Positions 1 to 8,644 of a stretch of 42,336 nucleotides of DNA are shown here, piece by piece. A program made the translations under genes and the position numbers. Numbering within the stretch: the first letter of the stretch is position 1; the number at the start of each line of letters is the position of its first letter. Source of the stretch: Elusimicrobiota bacterium (GTDB taxonomy: Bacteria; Elusimicrobiota; Elusimicrobia; UBA1565; UBA9628); the NCBI GenBank assembly GCA_013044195.1, contig JABEUV010000180.1:1-42336 (forward strand), read 5' to 3'. The notes under the pieces are model-generated. The model had not been told where the DNA came from. It was given only the letters and a program-made list of their open reading frames with translations, and made no database searches.

Positions 1-132
1 CATCCAGTGCGTCAGCGAGACGCCCGCCAGCACGACCGCGACCACCGTGCCCACGGCCGACGCCTGCAAGATGAGATGGCGCTGGCGCGCGCGCGCCAGG
101 ATTTCAAGCGGGACTAGGTTGACCTTAATCAT
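1..132 (-). CDS. pilN: PilN, type IV pilus assembly protein (N-terminal part, runs off the window)
   Basis: The ATG lies at 132-130 and overlaps the pilM stop (ATGA), so the two genes are translationally coupled. The 44 codons visible read MIKVNLVPLEIL, then a short basic stretch (ARARQRH), then a hydrophobic segment rich in A, V and G. This is the classic PilN start: a short cytoplasmic tail with the INLLP-like motif that contacts PilM, followed by one inner-membrane helix. The C-terminal, periplasmic part lies beyond position 1. In known systems PilN pairs with PilO and links cytoplasmic PilM to the PilP/PilQ secretin. It was not in the ORF track because it is truncated. The pilM-pilN order supports the call. 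Confidence 0.85.
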   Translation of the reverse strand, partial: MIKVNLVPLEILARARQRHLILQASAVGTVVAVVLAGVSLTHWM

Positions 133-1283
133 GCTTCCCAGTCCCGATTGCGCCTCAGCGCCAGACCCATCGCGACGCCGAAAGAGGGCCGCATGTCCTG
201 CGGCACCGCCTCGGCGCCCTTAACGAACGCGAACGGATCCAAGACGGCCACCGGAACCTTGAGCTCGTTGGCCAGGTGCTTGTCGAGGTTCTTCACGCGC
301 GCGGAGCCGCCGGAGATGAAGATGCGGCCGATCGCGCGGTCGGGGCCTTGGGAGAGGTAGAAATCGACGGAGCGATGGACCTCGCCGACGAGGTCGCGCG
401 CGACCTGGCCGAGCGCCTGCGAGACGCCAAGCGCCTCGCGGTTGCCGGTCGACAGCGCCTTTTCCTTTTCGGCCGGATCGATAATGAGGCCGAAGGACTT
501 CTTGAGCTCGTCGGCGCGCGGGGCCTCGCACTGGAACGCCTTCATGACCGCCTTCGTCATCGTCTGGCCGGCAATGAACACGTCGCGTACCACGCGGGTC
601 ACGCCGCTTTCGATGATCGACAGGTTCGTGACCATGTGGCCGATGTTGAGGTACAGCGCCGCCGCGGCGCCTTCCTTCGGGTCGCGCAGCCGCTCGTGGA
701 CGTTCTCAAGCGCGAAGCTGTCGACGTCGACGACCGCCGGCTGAAGGCCGCAGGCCTGAAGCACGTCCAGCCGCGCGGTCACCAGCTCCTTTTTCGCCGC
801 GACGAGCACGGTCTCCATCTTCTTCTGACCGTCCTCGACGACCTCGCCGAGAATGTGGAAGCCGAGCTGGACTTCGTTGATGTCGAACGGGATGAACGGC
901 TCCGCCTCCGTCGTCAACGTCGACTCCAGCTCCCGCTTCGTCAAACGCGGGAACTTCACGTAGCGCACGATGACCGCGTTGCCCGAGAGCGCGGTGGCAG
1001 TGTCCAGAACCTTGACGCCCTTCTCGATCAAAAAGCCGCGCAACGGCTTGACGATCGCCGCCTTCCTCTCATCCGCCGTCGCATCCGGCCGGGCGTTGAT
1101 CGGCAGAAGCGCCCAGGCCTTCAGGTGCCACGAGGGTCCTTCCTGCTTCAAAAGGACGACTTTGACCGAGACGCTGCCGACATCGACGCCCAGAAGGTCG
1201 CGGGACCCCAAAAACAGCTCCGCATACCCTTTGAGGGCGCCCAATTTTGTCTTGACGACGTCCATTTTGACGGCCATGTTCAT
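129..1283 (-). CDS. pilM: PilM, actin-like ATPase of type IV pilus assembly
   Basis: PilM is a cytoplasmic actin-fold ATP-binding protein that docks onto the PilN tail in the pilus alignment complex. The phosphate-1 motif is GVDVGSVSVK, a phosphate-2-like segment (LYLNIGHMVTNLSIIE) lies mid-protein, and the adenosine-type motif FISGGSARV is near the C-terminus. The track ORF starts at 1487, but its first ~68 residues read through the promoter and hairpin and look non-coding. The likely start is ATG 1283 (MNMAVKMDVV, 384 aa), with ATG 1277 and 1265 as alternatives. This length fits the family. It is the first gene of a minus-strand operon continuing into pilN. No strong Shine-Dalgarno is visible apart from a GGGCG stretch before the start. 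A terminator-like hairpin ends 10 bases before the start codon. Confidence 0.9.
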   Translation of the reverse strand: MNMAVKMDVVKTKLGALKGYAELFLGSRDLLGVDVGSVSVKVVLLKQEGPSWHLKAWALLPINARPDATADERKAAIVKPLRGFLIEKGVKVLDTATALSGNAVIVRYVKFPRLTKRELESTLTTEAEPFIPFDINEVQLGFHILGEVVEDGQKKMETVLVAAKKELVTARLDVLQACGLQPAVVDVDSFALENVHERLRDPKEGAAAALYLNIGHMVTNLSIIESGVTRVVRDVFIAGQTMTKAVMKAFQCEAPRADELKKSFGLIIDPAEKEKALSTGNREALGVSQALGQVARDLVGEVHRSVDFYLSQGPDRAIGRIFISGGSARVKNLDKHLANELKVPVAVLDPFAFVKGAEAVPQDMRPSFGVAMGLALRRNRDWEA

Positions 1284-1292
1284 TCGCCCATT

Positions 1293-1333
1293 AAAAAAGC
1301 CGAGTCTCCCGCAGACTGCGGGGGGGACTCGGC
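1293..1333 (-). terminator. Terminator-like hairpin in the pilM 5' leader (possible attenuator)
   Basis: Read on the minus strand, the sequence forms an 8-bp outer stem (GCCGAGTC with GACTCGGC) and a 7-bp inner stem (CCCGCAG with CTGCGGG), separated by a small asymmetric bulge. Six T residues (1298-1293) follow immediately. This is a textbook intrinsic terminator, yet it lies between the pilM promoter and the pilM start codon, with only about 10 bases between the T-run and ATG 1283. It could act as an attenuator, a 5' stabilising hairpin, or a block to antisense transcription. A run of seven G at 1320-1326 forms part of one arm. Confidence 0.75.
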
Positions 1334-1341
1334 GCGTAGGA

Positions 1342-1370
1342 TTAATAACAGGTTTACGCAGACTTGTCAA
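1342..1370 (-). promoter_or_regulatory. Sigma70-type promoter for pilMN
   Basis: On the minus strand a perfect -35 box TTGACA (1370-1365) is followed by a 17-bp spacer and a -10 box TATTAA (1347-1342, 4 of 6 matches). The transcription start is predicted near 1335, just 1-2 bases before the hairpin at 1333-1299. The leader would be about 50 nt and consist almost entirely of that hairpin. Confidence 0.75.
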
Positions 1371-1373
1371 GGC

Positions 1374-1395
1374 CTGGAGACTGTCTGGAGACTGT
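1374..1395. repeat. Perfect 11-bp tandem repeat between divergent promoters (candidate operator)
   Basis: CTGGAGACTGT occurs twice in direct succession (1374-1384 and 1385-1395). An 11-bp period is one helical turn, so both copies face the same side of the DNA. The pair sits 4 bp upstream of the pilM -35 box and overlaps the expected -35 position of the HAD operon promoter. It is well placed to bind a regulator acting on both directions. Confidence 0.5.
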
Positions 1396-1402
1396 CTTTT
1401 GA

Positions 1403-1408
1403 TATAAT
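1403..1408 (+). promoter_or_regulatory. -10 box of the HAD/inositol-cluster operon, leaderless start
   Basis: A perfect TATAAT is followed by exactly seven bases and then the ATG at 1416. Transcription would therefore begin at or next to the A of the start codon, giving a leaderless mRNA. No good -35 box is visible 16-18 bp upstream; that space is taken by the 11-bp tandem repeat, which suggests activation by a bound protein. Confidence 0.65.
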
Positions 1409-1415
1409 TTTCAAA

Positions 1416-2081
1416 ATGAGTTCGATATTGTTCGACTACGGAGGGACTCTGGACGCCGACGGGGTCGCGTGGTTGGAGCGTTTCCATGTCCTATACAAGG
1501 AATGCGGCGTGGACATCCCTCGGGAACGATTCGATCGCGCCTTTTACGACGCCGACGACGCTCTCTGCGACCGCCACGCGCTGGCCGGGCTGGACTTGGA
1601 AGCCACGGTGCGCCTGCAAGCGCGCGACGTCCTGGCCGCTGCCGCCCCCGAATTCCTCGACCGCGCGGACGAGATTTCGGCGCGCTTCGCCGCGGACTCA
1701 CGGCGACATTTCGCACGGTTGCTCCCGACGCTCGAACGGCTGGCGAGGTCGCGGCGTTTCGGGATCGTTTCCAATTTCTACGGCAACCTCGACGGTTTAC
1801 TGCGCGCCGAGGGCCTGCGAGACCTGTTCGGGGTCGTCGCGGATTCCGGCGCGCTCGGCGCGCAGAAACCGGACCCGGCCATTTTTCTTCACGCGGCGCA
1901 CGCGCTGGACAGCCTCCCCCAGGACTGCGTGATGGTCGGCGACTCCATCGCCCGCGATGTCCGAGGCGCGGCCGCCGCGGGTATGATGTCCGTCCTTGTC
2001 TGTGCGCACGAAAAAGCGCCGGCGGCTGGGCAGAGCTGGACCGTGCGCTCCGTGGCGGAATTGGAAACGGTACTGTCATGA
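1416..2081 (+). CDS. HAD-superfamily hydrolase, first gene of the inositol-type cluster
   Basis: This is a 221-aa haloacid dehalogenase-fold protein. Motif I is ILFDYGGTLD at residues 4-13, with the nucleophile Asp7. The usual second Asp of DxDGT, the general acid/base of phosphatases, is Gly here (D-Y-G-G-T). Motif II is IVSNF, motif III is the Lys of QKPDP, and motif IV is GDSIARDVRGA. An alpha-helical cap follows motif I. The track start at 276 is a shadow of antisense pilM; the real start is ATG 1416, seven bases after TATAAT. It overlaps the next gene by 4 bp. In context it could dephosphorylate an inositol phosphate or phospholipid intermediate, but the missing Asp leaves the reaction uncertain. 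HAD members lacking this Asp include dehalogenases and phosphonatases. Confidence 0.8.
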   Translation: MSSILFDYGGTLDADGVAWLERFHVLYKECGVDIPRERFDRAFYDADDALCDRHALAGLDLEATVRLQARDVLAAAAPEFLDRADEISARFAADSRRHFARLLPTLERLARSRRFGIVSNFYGNLDGLLRAEGLRDLFGVVADSGALGAQKPDPAIFLHAAHALDSLPQDCVMVGDSIARDVRGAAAAGMMSVLVCAHEKAPAAGQSWTVRSVAELETVLS

Positions 2082-2818
2082 GTTTCCGCGCGGGGATTAT
2101 CGCCGCGGGCGAGGGTTCGCGCCTGGCCGCCCGCTACCGCGGAATCGTCAAGCCGCTTGTGCCCGTCGCGGGGCGGCCGCTCTCGCATTGGGTCGCCGGC
2201 TCGCTGGCGGCGGCCGGGGCGGACGAATTGACCGTGCTGACCAATTCCCGCGGCGCCGCCGTCGCGCCGAGCCTGCGCGCGGCGTTCCCAAGGTTGGCCT
2301 TCGATTGCATGACCGCCGACACGGCCTCCTCGTTCGAAAGCTTCCGGCTCGTGGCGTTGCGGCTGGCCGAAAAGTCCGAGGACTTCCTGATTTCCACCGT
2401 CGACGCGCTGGTTCCGTCCGAGGACGTCGTCGGCTTCCTCACCGAATGCCGCACCGCGCGCGCCGTCGCGGGCCTGGCGCTGACCGCGCACGTCGACGAC
2501 GAGAATCCGCTGTGGGCCGACGTCGACGAGCGGGACTTCGTGACGGCCGTCGGCGACGACGCACGCACCCGCCGCCGCGCGACCTGCGGACTCTATTATT
2601 TAACGCGCGCCGCGGCGGCGCGCCTGCCCAAAGCGTCGGCGCACCCTCGTCTGCGCGACTTCTGGCGTGCGCTGTGCGCCCAAGGGGTGAGCGTGGCGGG
2701 TCCGTTGCTTTCCGAGACGCTGGACGTGGACCGGCCGCAGGATGTCGTTGCGGCGGAGGTCTATGCCGCAAGCCGGCTTCACGCCAGCAACCCCGAAAGG
2801 AAACATAGCCCCTCATGA
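2078..2818 (+). CDS. Sugar/polyol-phosphate nucleotidyltransferase, candidate inositol-1-phosphate cytidylyltransferase
   Basis: This 246-aa nucleotidyltransferase (GT-A-like fold) carries the signature IIAAGEGSRL, followed by KPLVPVAGRPL, whose Lys binds the sugar phosphate. An Asp in STVDALV and a late LDVDRPQD motif are consistent with metal binding. It transfers NMP from an NTP to a phosphorylated sugar or polyol. Start ATG 2078 overlaps the HAD stop (ATGA), and its own end overlaps the next gene. A CDP-alcohol phosphotransferase and an inositol-phosphate synthase lie downstream, so the likely substrate is inositol 1-phosphate, giving CDP-inositol as in the archaeal/thermophile IPCT enzymes. 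The assignment rests on context. A general MobA-like nucleotidyltransferase is the alternative. Confidence 0.7.
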   Translation: MSFRAGIIAAGEGSRLAARYRGIVKPLVPVAGRPLSHWVAGSLAAAGADELTVLTNSRGAAVAPSLRAAFPRLAFDCMTADTASSFESFRLVALRLAEKSEDFLISTVDALVPSEDVVGFLTECRTARAVAGLALTAHVDDENPLWADVDERDFVTAVGDDARTRRRATCGLYYLTRAAAARLPKASAHPRLRDFWRALCAQGVSVAGPLLSETLDVDRPQDVVAAEVYAASRLHASNPERKHSPS

Positions 2819-3657
2819 AAGCCCTTGGCATTTTTCGTGAAAAACAGAACTCCCCCAATCGGGAAGACGACGACGCGCTGATCTTGAAAGCCGTCATGGA
2901 TCAGCTCTCGATTTTGAAGATGGACTGCGTTCTTATGACCCCGGAGCAGTTCGACGCCGCCGATGCGTCCGGCTTCGACCTGATCGCGCCGATGTGCGAG
3001 GCCTACCCGCGCCTGATGCGCCTCAAGACGCTCGCGGCCGGGACCGGCGTCGCCATGATCAATCCCGCCGACGCCGTGCTGGGCTGCTACCGCACGCGGA
3101 TGCTCGCTTCGTTTTCGCGCACGCCGGGCCTGAACTATCCGCCGACCGAGGTGCGGCGCACGACCGCCGCGGCGAACCTGCGGCCGCCCGTATTCGAGGC
3201 GGAAGGCGGCTGGTGGCTCAAACGCGGCGACGTGCACAACACCTGCGCCTTCGACGTGGCCCACGCGCGCGCGTGGGCCGACGCCGATGCGGTGCGCCGC
3301 GAATTCGAGGGCCGCGAGATCAAGGACATGATCGTCCAGCGCCACGTCGACGGCGACCTGATCAAGTTCTACGGCGTGGGGCCGGGACAGTGGTTCACCT
3401 GGTTCTACCACGACCCCGCGAGCGCGCGCCGCCTGCCCTTCGAGCTGGAGGACCTCGCCCATCAGGCCGAGTTGGCCGCCTCCGCCGTCCGCGTCGAGGT
3501 CTTCGGCGGCGACGCGATCGTCGCGCCGGACGGCGGCATCTTCGTCATCGACATCAACTCCTGGCCCAGCTTCGCGCGCGGGCGCGCCGAGGCGTCCGTC
3601 CAGATCGCGCGCCGCCTACGCCTGCGTCTGCGCGAGGCCTGCGCCAGGAAGAATTGA
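2815..3657 (+). CDS. ATP-grasp-fold enzyme of unknown substrate
   Basis: This is a 280-aa protein with ATP-grasp hallmarks. There is a lysine-bearing strand WWLKRGD after the central linker, an acidic segment DMIVQRHVDGDLIKFYGVG resembling the ATP-grasp EEFIxG-K region, and the C-terminal metal-binding strand FVIDINSWPSF. N-terminally, a pre-ATP-grasp domain runs from about 1 to 100. ATP-grasp enzymes form an acyl-phosphate and ligate it to an amine, or act as kinases (the inositol polyphosphate kinase ITPK is a member). In this cluster it could acylate an amino-inositol or phosphorylate inositol; the sequence alone does not decide. The start overlaps the previous gene by 4 bp, and the aminotransferase begins one base after its stop codon. 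Confidence 0.65.
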   Translation: MKALGIFREKQNSPNREDDDALILKAVMDQLSILKMDCVLMTPEQFDAADASGFDLIAPMCEAYPRLMRLKTLAAGTGVAMINPADAVLGCYRTRMLASFSRTPGLNYPPTEVRRTTAAANLRPPVFEAEGGWWLKRGDVHNTCAFDVAHARAWADADAVRREFEGREIKDMIVQRHVDGDLIKFYGVGPGQWFTWFYHDPASARRLPFELEDLAHQAELAASAVRVEVFGGDAIVAPDGGIFVIDINSWPSFARGRAEASVQIARRLRLRLREACARKN

Positions 3658-3658
3658 C

Positions 3659-5002
3659 ATGACCCATCAAACCGTCGCCGATAACGCCTATCAGGCCGGA
3701 CCCAAGTCGCGAGCGTTTTTCAAAGAAGAGCAGAACTACATCGCCCCCGGTCTGCAGACGATCGCGCTGTACGCCCAGATCGCCGTCGAAAGCGGAACGG
3801 GCGCGGTCTTACGCGACGTCGACGGCCAAGAGTACGTGGATCTGGTCGCCGGCATCGGCGTGGCCTCTCTCGGCTACGGCCACCCGGACTGGGCGAGAGC
3901 CGTCGCGGAGCAGGCGGCCAAGACCGCGGTCGGTTCATTCACCTCGGCGCACCGCCTCAATTTCCTCAAGACGCTGGCGTCCGTGACGCCGAAGGGCCTG
4001 ACGCGTTGCCAACTCTACAGTTCCGGCGCCGAAGCCGTCGAAGCGGCCCTGCGCCTCGCCAAATCAAAAACCGGGAAGTTCGAGGTGATCGGCTTCTGGG
4101 GCGGCTTTCACGGCAAGACGCTGGGCGTCATGGGCCTGCTCAACGACGGCTTCAAAAATTCCTACGGCGCCATGGCACCGGGACTGCACCTGTCGCCGTA
4201 TCCCGACAGCCGGCGCTGTCCGCTGGGTGCCTCGGGGCCTCACGACTGCGGCGCCCACTGCCTCGCCTTTCTGCGCGAGAAAATCAAGCGCGAGACGACG
4301 GGTGCCGTCGCCGCGATCATTCTGGAGCCCGTGCAGGGCACCAACGGCAACGTGGTCCCGCCTCCGGGCTTCTTCGCGGGCGTACGCGACATCGCGCGCG
4401 AGATCGGCGCGCTGTTCATCGCCGATGAAATGATCACCGGCTTCGGCCGCACCGGCCGCATGTTCGGCTGCGACCATGAGGGCGTGGTTCCGGACCTGAT
4501 GACCATCGGCAAGGGCTTCGGCGGGGGATTTCCCGTCTCCGGCGTGGTGGCCTCCGATGAGACGTCCCGCGCCGCGCCCTGGTCCAATCCTTCAGGCTCC
4601 TCGTCGAGCTACGGAGGCAACCCGCTGGCCTCGGCCGCGTGCGACGCGACTTTGCAGGTAATCCTTCGAGATAAACTGGTCGACAACGCCGCGAAGGTCG
4701 GCTCCGTGATGCTCGAAAAACTCGAAGGAATAAAGGCCGCGCAGCCGTTGATCGGCGCGGTCCGCGGCCGCGGCTTGATGATCGGCGTCGATCTCGTTCA
4801 TCCGAAAGACGGCCGACCGCTCGACAAGGCCGTCTGCCGCGAAGTCTTCGAGGAAAGCCTCCAGCGCGGCGTGCTGACCATGGCCTACAACCCCAGCCTG
4901 CGGATCAATCCTCCGCTGGTGATCACCGAAGCCGAGGCCGTGCGCGGGCTGGATCTTTTGGGCGAGGCGCTCGACGTCGTGCGCCGCAGGCGGGGGCTCT
5001 GA
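3659..5002 (+). CDS. Class III PLP-dependent aminotransferase
   Basis: This 447-aa fold-type I transaminase belongs to the 4-aminobutyrate/acetylornithine/diaminobutyrate group. Visible motifs are SSGAEAVEAALRLA (phosphate binding, ~121-134), LEPVQG (~222-227), FIADEMITGFGRTG with the pyridine-N-binding Asp256, and MTIGKGFGGGFP with the Schiff-base Lys285. A cysteine-containing insert, CPLGASGPHDCGAHC (187-201), has counterparts in some class III aminotransferases. The start ATG 3659 follows the preceding stop by one base. It lies next to a Gfo/Idh dehydrogenase, so an oxidation-then-transamination pair is plausible: an alcohol carbon becomes a ketone and then an amine. That logic is used to make inosamines, though the known aminotransferases there are of the DegT type. 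The substrate is unproven. Confidence 0.85.
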   Translation: MTHQTVADNAYQAGPKSRAFFKEEQNYIAPGLQTIALYAQIAVESGTGAVLRDVDGQEYVDLVAGIGVASLGYGHPDWARAVAEQAAKTAVGSFTSAHRLNFLKTLASVTPKGLTRCQLYSSGAEAVEAALRLAKSKTGKFEVIGFWGGFHGKTLGVMGLLNDGFKNSYGAMAPGLHLSPYPDSRRCPLGASGPHDCGAHCLAFLREKIKRETTGAVAAIILEPVQGTNGNVVPPPGFFAGVRDIAREIGALFIADEMITGFGRTGRMFGCDHEGVVPDLMTIGKGFGGGFPVSGVVASDETSRAAPWSNPSGSSSSYGGNPLASAACDATLQVILRDKLVDNAAKVGSVMLEKLEGIKAAQPLIGAVRGRGLMIGVDLVHPKDGRPLDKAVCREVFEESLQRGVLTMAYNPSLRINPPLVITEAEAVRGLDLLGEALDVVRRRRGL

Positions 5003-5979
5003 TCCGGCGCGTCGCCCTCGCCGGCTTCGGCGCCGTCGCCGAGAACGCGCACCTTCCCGCGCTCGCGCAGGTTGGCGTCGCGGTCGCGGCCGTGTTCGAT
5101 CCGTCACCGGAGCGCCGCGCGGCGGCGGAACGCCTGGTCGCGGGCGCGCGCGTCTACGCGCGTCTCGACGAACTTCTGGCCGCCGAGCGCACCCTCGACG
5201 CGTTGATCGTCTGTTCGCCGCCCAAGTTCCACGCGGAAGCGGTCCTCGCCGGACTGCGCGCCGGACTGCACGTGCTCTGCGAAAAACCACTCACGCTGGA
5301 CTGCGCCGCCTTCGCAGCACTCCGCGACGAGGCCGCCTTGCGCGACCGCTGCGTCTACACGGTCGACAATTGGGCCCACGCGCCGGCGCTCGCGCGGCTT
5401 CTGGACGTCGCGGCCTCCGGCCGCCTAGGGCGGATTTGTCGCGCGGAACTGCGCGTGGCGCGCACGAAACCCTCGGCGTCGGCCGTACCCGGCGACTGGC
5501 GCAAGGACCCGGCGATCGCGGGCGGCGGCATCCTCGTCGATCACGGCTGGCACAACCTGTATCTGCTGCGCCGCCTGCTCGGCCCCGGACTTGAGCTTGA
5601 TTCCGCGCAGCTCCAGCCCGCGGGCGCCGTCGACGAGGTCGTCGACCTGACTTTTCGAGCGCCCGGAGCCGTCGGCGCGATTCATCTGACGTGGCGCGCG
5701 GCGGAGCGCGCGAATTTCGCCTCCGTCACGGGCGACGACGGGACCATTGAATTGAACGACGACATTCTGGTCGTGACGGTCGGCGGCCGCACGCAAACCG
5801 AGCGCTTTCCGCAAAAGCTCTCCGCGGGTTCGGCTCACCCCGATTGGCTGGCCGCGATGTGGCCCGCGTTCCTGGCCGAGTGCGCGGGCCGCAGCCGCGG
5901 CGAGAACCTGGCCGCGGCGGAGTTCTGTCTAAACGTCCTCCACTCGGCCTATCGCGCGACGGAGACGGCCCGTGCCTGA
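4999..5979 (+). CDS. Gfo/Idh/MocA-family NAD(P)-dependent dehydrogenase, probable CTG start
   Basis: The ORF track begins at 5092 (MFDPSPER), but that cuts off the Rossmann nucleotide-binding strand. Codons upstream in the same frame encode RRVALAGFGAVAEN, exactly the expected N-terminus, so the gene must start earlier. No ATG, GTG or TTG is available. CTG at 4999-5001, in a CTGA overlap with the aminotransferase stop, places the start one codon before this motif and gives 326 aa. Other motifs are CEKPLTLD (catalytic Lys of EKP) and GGGILVDHGWHNLYLLRRLL, the family's His-containing helix. The family oxidises or reduces hydroxyls of sugars and of inositol. In this cluster an inositol or inositol-phosphate dehydrogenase feeding the aminotransferase is the natural guess. 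The next gene overlaps by 8 bp. Confidence 0.85.
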   Translation: MIRRVALAGFGAVAENAHLPALAQVGVAVAAVFDPSPERRAAAERLVAGARVYARLDELLAAERTLDALIVCSPPKFHAEAVLAGLRAGLHVLCEKPLTLDCAAFAALRDEAALRDRCVYTVDNWAHAPALARLLDVAASGRLGRICRAELRVARTKPSASAVPGDWRKDPAIAGGGILVDHGWHNLYLLRRLLGPGLELDSAQLQPAGAVDEVVDLTFRAPGAVGAIHLTWRAAERANFASVTGDDGTIELNDDILVVTVGGRTQTERFPQKLSAGSAHPDWLAAMWPAFLAECAGRSRGENLAAAEFCLNVLHSAYRATETARA

Positions 5980-7133
5980 ACGCGCTCCGTCCGCGGCGCC
6001 CTACGAACGGGCGATCCTGTGGGTCGCCCATCCGGCGTTGCTGTTCCAGCGCGTCGGCGGCCTGACGGTCTACGAACGCCAGTTGTTCGCCGCGGCGCGC
6101 GCGGGCGTCAAGACGCTGTGGATATCCATGATCCGCCCCGAAAATTTGGGCGCGGACCTGCGCGTGCCGGAAGGCCTGGAGATCCGCTGGCTGCCCAAAG
6201 GCGGCGGCGAACTGACCGAATGCGCGGCCCCCTACCTCGGTCTGTCCGCCGATCATCTGGTGCGAGTCGAGGCGCTGGCCCATATCGCACGCACGCGTTG
6301 CGCCGAATCGCTCTCCTACGAGGACGCCTCCGGCCTGGGCGTCGTCCAGATCGTGATGACGCGCGACGAAGCCGTAACGCGTCACAAGCAAACGCTCCCC
6401 GAAGGCACTTATCGGCGCCTCGAATCCCCGATCAACGGCGAGGAGACTCTCGACTGGCTGATGGTCTCCGGACCCAAAAGCCAGGACGGCTTCATGGCTC
6501 GGCACTTCGACCGCCACATTTCCCTGGCGGTGTCGCGCCGCCTGCTCGACACCGGCGTCACGCCGAATCAGATGACCGTTTTCAGCACTCTTCTGGGCCT
6601 GGCTGGCGCGGCCCTATTCCTGGGCACGACGCGGGCGTGGTATATCCCGGGCGCCCTGTTCATTTGGCTGCACTCGGTCTTGGACGGCTGCGACGGGGAG
6701 CTGGCGCGCGTGCGCTTTGAAGAGAGCGTCTTCGGTGCCGACCTTGATTTCTGGGGCGACAATCTCGTGCACCTCGCTCTGTTCACCTGCCTCGGGCTCG
6801 GCTTCTGGAAGGACAACGGCTCCCACACCTTGGTCCTGGCCGCGGTCGCCGATCTGGGCGTGCTGGCCTCGGCATGGTCCGCCTGGGATCATCGCCGCGA
6901 GCGCCGCCGCGCGGGCGCGACCGGACCGGAGGCCGGTGTGATCGACGAACCCGCCGCCGCCGGCATCGATTCCCTGCTCTCCCGCCTGGAAAATGCCCTG
7001 GCCCAGCGGGACTTCATCTACTTGCTCGTTCTGCTCGCCTTCGTCGACTGCGTCTATGAGTTCTTGTGGGCCGCCGCGATCGGCGGCCTGCTTTACTCCG
7101 CGATCATGTTGCACCTGAGGAGAGTCCACGACC

Positions 7134-8528
<1,395 letters not shown>

Positions 8529-8540
8529 ACGGTGCCGGGA

Positions 8541-8584
8541 GCCGCGCTTTGCCGCGCTTTCCAGCATTATATTAAGTGGAAAGC
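8541..8584. repeat. Tandem repeat plus inverted repeat upstream of bamA (possible operator)
   Basis: The 10-mer GCCGCGCTTT occurs twice in tandem (8541-8550 and 8551-8560). It is followed by a perfect 8-bp inverted repeat, GCTTTCCA (8556-8563) and TGGAAAGC (8577-8584), around a 13-base AT-rich centre containing a TATATT box (8568-8573). There is no T-run, so it is not an intrinsic terminator. It sits in the only sizeable gap between ino1 and bamA (8529-8644) and could be an operator or a weak promoter region. Confidence 0.4.
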
Positions 8585-8628
8585 AGCCTAACATTCTCAT
8601 ATTTAGGGGCGTGCCGAACGCGATTTTG

Positions 8629-8634
8629 TATACT
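8629..8634 (+). promoter_or_regulatory. Candidate -10 box for the bamA-lpx operon
   Basis: TATACT matches the -10 consensus at 5 of 6 positions. It is preceded by TG and ends 10 bases before the GTG start of bamA at 8645. No convincing -35 is seen. If used, the mRNA would have a leader of only about 3-5 nt. Confidence 0.4.
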
Positions 8635-8644
8635 TAGTTTTCCG

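Noticed and set aside
276-1415. Long plus-strand extension of the HAD ORF (601 aa) antisense to pilM
   Set aside because: It is the high-GC shadow of pilM; the HAD motif I begins right after ATG 1416, which has its own -10 box.
2078-5002. Phosphonolipid (2-aminoethylphosphonate) pathway
   Set aside because: A nucleotidyltransferase, aminotransferase and CDP-alcohol enzyme would fit, but there is no PEP mutase or phosphonopyruvate decarboxylase, the aminotransferase is class III, and INO1 points to inositol.
8529-8584. Intrinsic terminator after ino1
   Set aside because: The inverted repeat has a 13-base loop and no following T-run, so it does not look like a rho-independent terminator.
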